Of a stretch of DNA of 11,410 nucleotides, positions 8,646 through 11,410 are shown in pieces (within the stretch, counting starts at the first letter, position 1; every line of letters begins with the position of its first letter). The DNA is from Asparagopsis taxiformis. Lineage: Eukaryota > Rhodophyta > Florideophyceae > Bonnemaisoniales > Bonnemaisoniaceae. The position numbers and the translations under genes are program-made. The stretch lies in NCBI GenBank assembly GCA_030407315.1, contig JALQPE010002694.1:1-11410 (forward strand), in the 5' to 3' direction. The notes under the pieces are model-generated. The model saw nothing but the letters and a program-made list of their open reading frames with translations, had not been told where the DNA came from and did not search any database.

Positions 8646-8648
8646 ACC
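8642..8648 (-). promoter_or_regulatory. Strong 5' splice donor in the Copia leader
   Basis: The minus strand reads GCTGCG/GTGAGTC, a near-consensus donor 34 bases inside the PBS edge. Acceptor-like sites with pyrimidine tracts lie at 7459 (TTCGCTCTTAG) and 7366 (CTTACTGCAG), just before gag. Splicing from this donor to either would remove about 1.2 kb, including the zinc-finger ORF, and bring gag close to the cap. Alternative splicing would explain how one transcript could serve two ORFs. Confidence 0.5.
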
Positions 8649-8681
8649 GCAGCGCTAGAGAATAAGAAACGACCCGAGCGA

Positions 8682-8700
8682 GCGCACTGGGCCCATAACC
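8682..8700 (-). promoter_or_regulatory. Primer-binding site for the 5' half of initiator tRNA-Met
   Basis: The plus strand next to the LTR reads GCGCACTGGGCCCATAACC, which looks like the sense sequence of the anticodon arm of a eukaryotic initiator tRNA-Met (CTGGGCCCATAACC, anticodon CAT). The element RNA would thus pair with the interior of the tRNA and not with its 3' end. Drosophila copia and yeast Ty5 prime in this way with a tRNA cut in the anticodon loop. The usual 3'-end PBS (TGGTATCAGAGC type) is absent here. Confidence 0.85.
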
Positions 8701-9182
8701 TGTTGATAAAGTTTGGTCGCTTACCGAGCGTTTACTGAATCTGCGAGCTCACACATAATTTGTATTCTCGCCGAGGTGCGCCGGCGGTGCTAAGGACAGC
8801 CTGTTCAAGGCTGCTCCAGACAGACTGTCACTGACAGTCTGTCCAGCAAGCACCCGCTGCCAATCTGGTACACGCGGGCTTCTCTATCATATCATCCACA
8901 CGTGTACACTTATCATAACATTTTCCCTCTGCCATGATGGCAACCCATTGGCATTTCTAATTACTAATTGAAACTATGACAAACAATTGAAAACTTCAGA
9001 GGCAGTTACTCCGTAATGGAGTGTCGTAGGAGCCCCGGAGAAGTTGCTACCCGACTAATTCGGGCACGCTGAATACGATGAGATAGGTTTCAGAGCGCTC
9101 AGACCACTCCTTCATAGAGAAATCGAGGGTCAAAGTTTTCTCATGAATTAGGCCTACCAGGCCCATTCTCAGTGAGTCAACA
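8701..9182 (-). repeat. 5' LTR of the Copia element (482 bp)
   Basis: Same ends (TGTTGA ... TCAACA) as the left copy, and flanked on the outside by GTGGA. In element orientation it should hold the promoter (U3) towards 9182, with the transcript passing through 8701 into the PBS. I see no unambiguous TATA box. The 12-bp-arm palindrome is conserved here at 8819-8843, as are the CACGTG core and the short inverted repeats. Confidence 0.96.
8819..8843. repeat. Perfect palindrome in the 5' LTR (12-bp arms, 1-nt centre)
   Basis: Identical to the palindrome at 2918-2942. Each arm contains TGTCA/TGACA, the same core that is repeated in the leader cluster at 8364-8434, so one factor might bind both. 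That link is inference. Confidence 0.85.
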
Positions 9183-9187
9183 GTGGA
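9183..9187. repeat. Target-site duplication GTGGA, right copy
   Basis: Directly follows the TCAACA end of the right LTR and equals 2795-2799. Removing the element and one copy restores the reading V-V-V-E-A-S-T-K of the methyltransferase. Confidence 0.95.
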
Positions 9188-9659
9188 AGCTAGTACCAAG
9201 ATTTTCCGTCTCGCTCATGAAAGACTTCGTTCTATTGCCGATGCTTTGTATCATAATGATCTGAGATCACGTATCGGATCGAAGAAGAGGAGAACAGGGA
9301 ATCATGCAGAGTATGGCGTTCTGCTAAGCCAACCGAAAATCTGTTCGCTACAGAAAAAGGGAAAAGATGATAATACAATGCCGGTAAATCCACTATCGAA
9401 GGAATAGAGAGAGTACTGAAAGGAGGAGATTCTGTTGAACTATACATTTTGGATCAGGTCGTCGGAAAAAGCGTCTCTCCTTTGTGCAGGAACTAGTGAT
9501 GAGAGGTTCCAAACTACAATACACAATGTACCTCTAGCGAACTTTCAAGGTGAGGATCAGAAACTTGTATCTTGTTATATGTTCGAACCGAACGAATGTT
9601 GTTTGGATTGTCCTTACCCGTACAAATACGGTGGTATTGAACCTCCTCTGGAACTTTGA
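9183..9659 (+). pseudogene. ParB-like / DNA methyltransferase fusion gene, 3' part after the Copia insertion
   Basis: The reading resumes as V-E-A-S-T-K-I-F-R-L-A-H-E-R-L. The Glu after the hydrophobic strand is the residue that in this fold usually contacts the SAM ribose, and x-x-A-x-E-R-L is the helix that follows it in N6_N4-type methyltransferases. It is therefore the direct continuation of the motif I strand that ends at 2799. The frame closes at 9405-9407. A frame change near 9383 leads into G-I-E-R-V-L-K-G-G-D-S-V-E-L-Y-I-L-D, and another near 9475 into a cysteine-containing segment (E-C-C-L-D-C-P-Y-P-Y) that ends at a TGA at 9657-9659. I do not recognise this C-terminal extension. 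A further reading (F-E-R-A-E-R-I-F-A-W-D-L) extends to 9714 and may belong to it. Confidence 0.72.
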
Positions 9660-10051
9660 AAGGGCTGAACGGATATTCGCATGGGACTTGAACAAGATGA
9701 GGCCGTTGTCTTAGTCTTATTACGTATAGTTTCGCTCGGCCTTCAGAGAGGAAAGATTGTTGTCATTTTTCCCGTAATCATGGGCGCATGAAGAGGACAA
9801 ATCAACAATCAGCCGTACTCCATTCACAACAGAGATTGATTTGACATAGGTATTTTGGCGCTGTATCCTGGGCCAACTATCGCCGTCGAGGAGGCCACTC
9901 TGCATCCATATTAGATGAACGTCTCACCGGTGTCATTCCTACTCACCATGCATCTTGATCAACCGATATACTCGTCTTGCAGCCATCTCTTTTCCACGCT
10001 ACCTGCAAATCTACTACCGTTCAGAGATAATTCGTTCTGCTCCCACTGCAG
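9660..10051. other. No resolved gene
   Basis: Short open stretches on both strands, none longer than about 67 codons and none with a known motif. Plus-strand readings just after 9660 may be the last, frameshifted part of the methyltransferase gene. I see no RNA gene or clear repeat. Confidence 0.4.
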
Positions 10052-10186
10052 ATGGCTCCGCGTTTTCATCTCGCCAAAGCTAGGAATGACGCACTGGAGG
10101 AAGCCGAATCATACATGAAATCTCTTTCTAGGGACTCCGAATCAGAACACGCTCCTTCTGTTGAAAACCATATCTATGCCGCGTAG
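10052..10186 (+). CDS. Short ORF, possible N-terminal part of the transposase-like gene
   Basis: ATG at 10052 opens 44 codons beginning M-A-P-R-F-H-L-A-K-A-R, followed by an acidic, serine-rich stretch, and ends in TAG at 10184-10186. One base out of frame the reading continues as R-S-H-D-E-V-M-H-G-I-V-G-T-S to about 10239. The composition suits the disordered acidic N-terminus of a nuclear protein, and the gene with recognisable motifs follows on the same strand about 200 bases on. It may be that gene's start or an unrelated chance ORF. Confidence 0.4.
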   Translation: MAPRFHLAKARNDALEEAESYMKSLSRDSESEHAPSVENHIYAA

Positions 10187-10385
10187 CCACGATGAAGTGA
10201 TGCATGGAATAGTGGGTACTTCTTCCGACTCTTTCTGATCCACGGCTTCGACGTATAAACCATTTTCACGACTACAACACAGGAAGAATATGAAAGTGTG
10301 ACGAGGTCCAGTTCAGTTCGTCGAAATAGCAGCATGCTAGAGAGGCGGGTAAAATTCAGTTGTCACTGCCCAAAACAGATATAAG

Positions 10386-11410
10386 AAGAATACCATGCTG
10401 CAATAAGGGAATGCTTCAGAAACCGACCCAATGTTTTCCTTCGGAATGAAGCAGAACGAGTTTTGTTTGTACAACAGGGACGATCGCCGCAGGTATCTGC
10501 ACGCTCTACTGGAACAAACAGTAACCGGTTCTACTTCTCTGGGAAGCCTGTGTGGTTGCGAATTCCCGAGTTCAGCTTCAAGTTTTCACGACATATGCAG
10601 ACCTCGGTAAAGAAAGAAAGCTTCCAGAATGGGAGTCTTCCATTTATGGCTTCTCCGAAACGAATTTCTGGCTCTCCACATAGAGATGCAGTGATCGCTT
10701 CCTTGAACGCTTGTCTGCCTCGACTGCTGATATGATGCCAGACAGTGGAGAGAAGCATCTGCCCTTTTCGAGAAGAAGGCTGTGTACGCGATGTTCTGCG
10801 ACCAATTTACGTTATTATACTCGAACCGGAACCCACCAACTTTGAGCTACTCTACAACACCTGGAACACGTTTTGTGCGAATATCAAGGTTCGGCGTGTC
10901 CAGAGGTTCACGAAATGTTCGGAATGTGAGTACATACGTGATAAACTGGAAGCCATCGAGACAGATATTCAACGCACTGCTCCGCTTCTGGAACATCGCC
11001 AGCGTCATATCGAGATAGGTGGCACGGGAACGCAGGGGAGTATCAAAAGAAGTGTGAAGAAGCGCATATATTCCTCCCAGGTTCACGTCTCTGATCGTAG
11101 ACGGGGCTGATCAATCAGGATACGGTCTTTCCCATTTCACGGTATGTACAAAAGCGACTGTTGGTCCCATAGTTTGAAGGTGAGACTCATAGGTGTTCTC
11201 GAACATGGTGTCCGAAAGCATCTTCGTTGTACACACTTACTGCTGAATTCGAAACTGGGCAAATCATATCATCGAGCAATTCACAGGACTCTTACCAAAA
11301 GGCTATGGGTTCGAGTCTTCAGGGAACCTGTACTTGCAGGTAGACAATTGCACACAGAGAGAACAAGAACACGTTTCTGTTTTGCTATCTAGAATGTCTC
11401 GTTGCTTGGG
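10386..11410 (+). pseudogene. Transposase-like gene of a eukaryotic multicopy family (DUF7869-like), frameshifted, runs off the window
   Basis: Read across frames, the motifs come in this order. R-F-Y-F-S-G-K-P-V-C with an F and H-D-I after it lies at about 10520-10600. K-L-P-E-W-E-S-S near 10620 is followed by M-P-D-S-G-E-K-H-L-P near 10735-10765. A segment near 10855-10927 ends R-F-T-K-C-S-E-C with a CxxC at 10916-10927. L-L-E-H-R-Q-R-H-I is near 10985-11010, I-V-D-G-A-D-Q-S-G-Y has Asp at 11100-11102, L-I-G-V-L-E-H-G is near 11190, and Y-L-Q-V-D-N-C-T has Asp at 11343-11345, followed one base off by E-N-K-N and Y-L-E-C-L. From memory this order matches a family spread through repeats of algae, oomycetes and invertebrates, catalogued as DUF7869. 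The two Asp-bearing strands suggest an RNase H-like DDE nuclease. I saw frame changes near 10550, 10690-10715, 10770, 11010, 11165 and 11355. The C-terminal part lies outside the window. Confidence 0.62.

Larger units (their letters stand above)
2800..9182 (-). mobile_element. Complete Ty1/copia LTR retrotransposon inserted in the methyltransferase gene
   Basis: This is a 6.38-kb element read from right to left. In transcript order it contains the 5' LTR (8701-9182), PBS (8682-8700), a long leader with a zinc-finger ORF (7547-8056), gag (from 7361), protease, integrase, reverse transcriptase, RNase H, polypurine tract (3288-3298) and 3' LTR (2800-3287). Integrase before reverse transcriptase defines the copia order. 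The terminal TGTTGA/TCAACA inverted repeats and the perfect 5-bp duplication show an intact insertion. The near-identity of the LTRs, apart from small indels, indicates a young copy. Gag-pol carries about a dozen frameshifts, which may be sequencing errors. The roughly 1.3-kb leader between PBS and gag is far longer than in typical Copia elements and holds most of the novelty. Confidence 0.96.

Noticed and set aside
8243..8647. Minus-strand ORF of 134 codons ending S-R-S-R-W-D-S-N-A-R-P-R-D-F
   Set aside because: The R-W-D-S-N-A-R-P string is the typical antisense translation of a tRNA T arm, and the rest is pyrimidine-rich low complexity. It is a shadow of the tRNA-like sequence and GA-rich stretch.
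8353..8738. Two overlapping plus-strand ORFs rich in R, E, K and Q
   Set aside because: They follow from the GA-rich base composition, overlap each other in different frames and run into the LTR. No domain is visible.
2800..9182. CRISPR-like or tandem array because of the repeated 480-bp sequence
   Set aside because: There are only two copies, they flank a retrotransposon with its PBS and polypurine tract, and the ends are TG...CA with a target duplication. They are LTRs.

Overview
The window is nuclear DNA of a eukaryote. It holds a Ty1/copia LTR retrotransposon, spliceosomal intron signals and decayed transposon-type genes, and it lacks bacterial operon structure. A repeat-rich alga or other protist, perhaps a red alga, would fit, but the lineage is a guess.

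Layout. Positions 1-708 hold no gene I can resolve. From 709 to 2799 (+) runs the first part of a broken gene that joins a ParB-like domain, a linker and a DNA methyltransferase domain of the beta type (DPPYG motif first, SAM-binding DPxxGxxTT-like motif later). At 2799 this gene is cut by a complete Copia element on the minus strand (2800-9182). The element has two LTRs of 488 and 482 bp with TGTTGA/TCAACA ends and a perfect 5-bp target duplication, GTGGA, on both sides. The methyltransferase resumes at 9183 in the expected frame with the acidic residue that follows the VVV strand, and continues to about 9659. From 10052 to the right edge is a second broken gene (+). It resembles a large family of transposase-like proteins of eukaryotic repeats, with an N-terminal G-K-P-V-C motif, a CxxC motif, an IVDGADQ motif and a QVDNCT motif.

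Inside the Copia element, reading leftwards, come the 5' LTR, a primer-binding site that matches the anticodon arm of initiator tRNA-Met (the half-tRNA mode of Drosophila copia and yeast Ty5), an unusually long leader of about 1.3 kb, gag, protease, integrase, reverse transcriptase and RNase H, a polypurine tract and the 3' LTR. The leader is the surprise. It carries a separate ORF with two U1/matrin-type C2H2 zinc fingers, apparently with an intron that splits the start codon. It also carries an antisense tRNA-like A-box/B-box sequence, a cluster of TGTCA/TGACR motifs, a GA-rich stretch and a strong splice donor just inside the PBS.

Almost every difference between the two LTRs is a one- or two-base indel, and the coding regions are broken mostly by single-base frameshifts while their motifs stay intact. 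That pattern suggests uncorrected long-read sequence errors as much as true decay. The Copia insertion itself is real and looks very recent. Whether the element, the methyltransferase and the transposase-like gene are otherwise intact cannot be decided from this copy alone.
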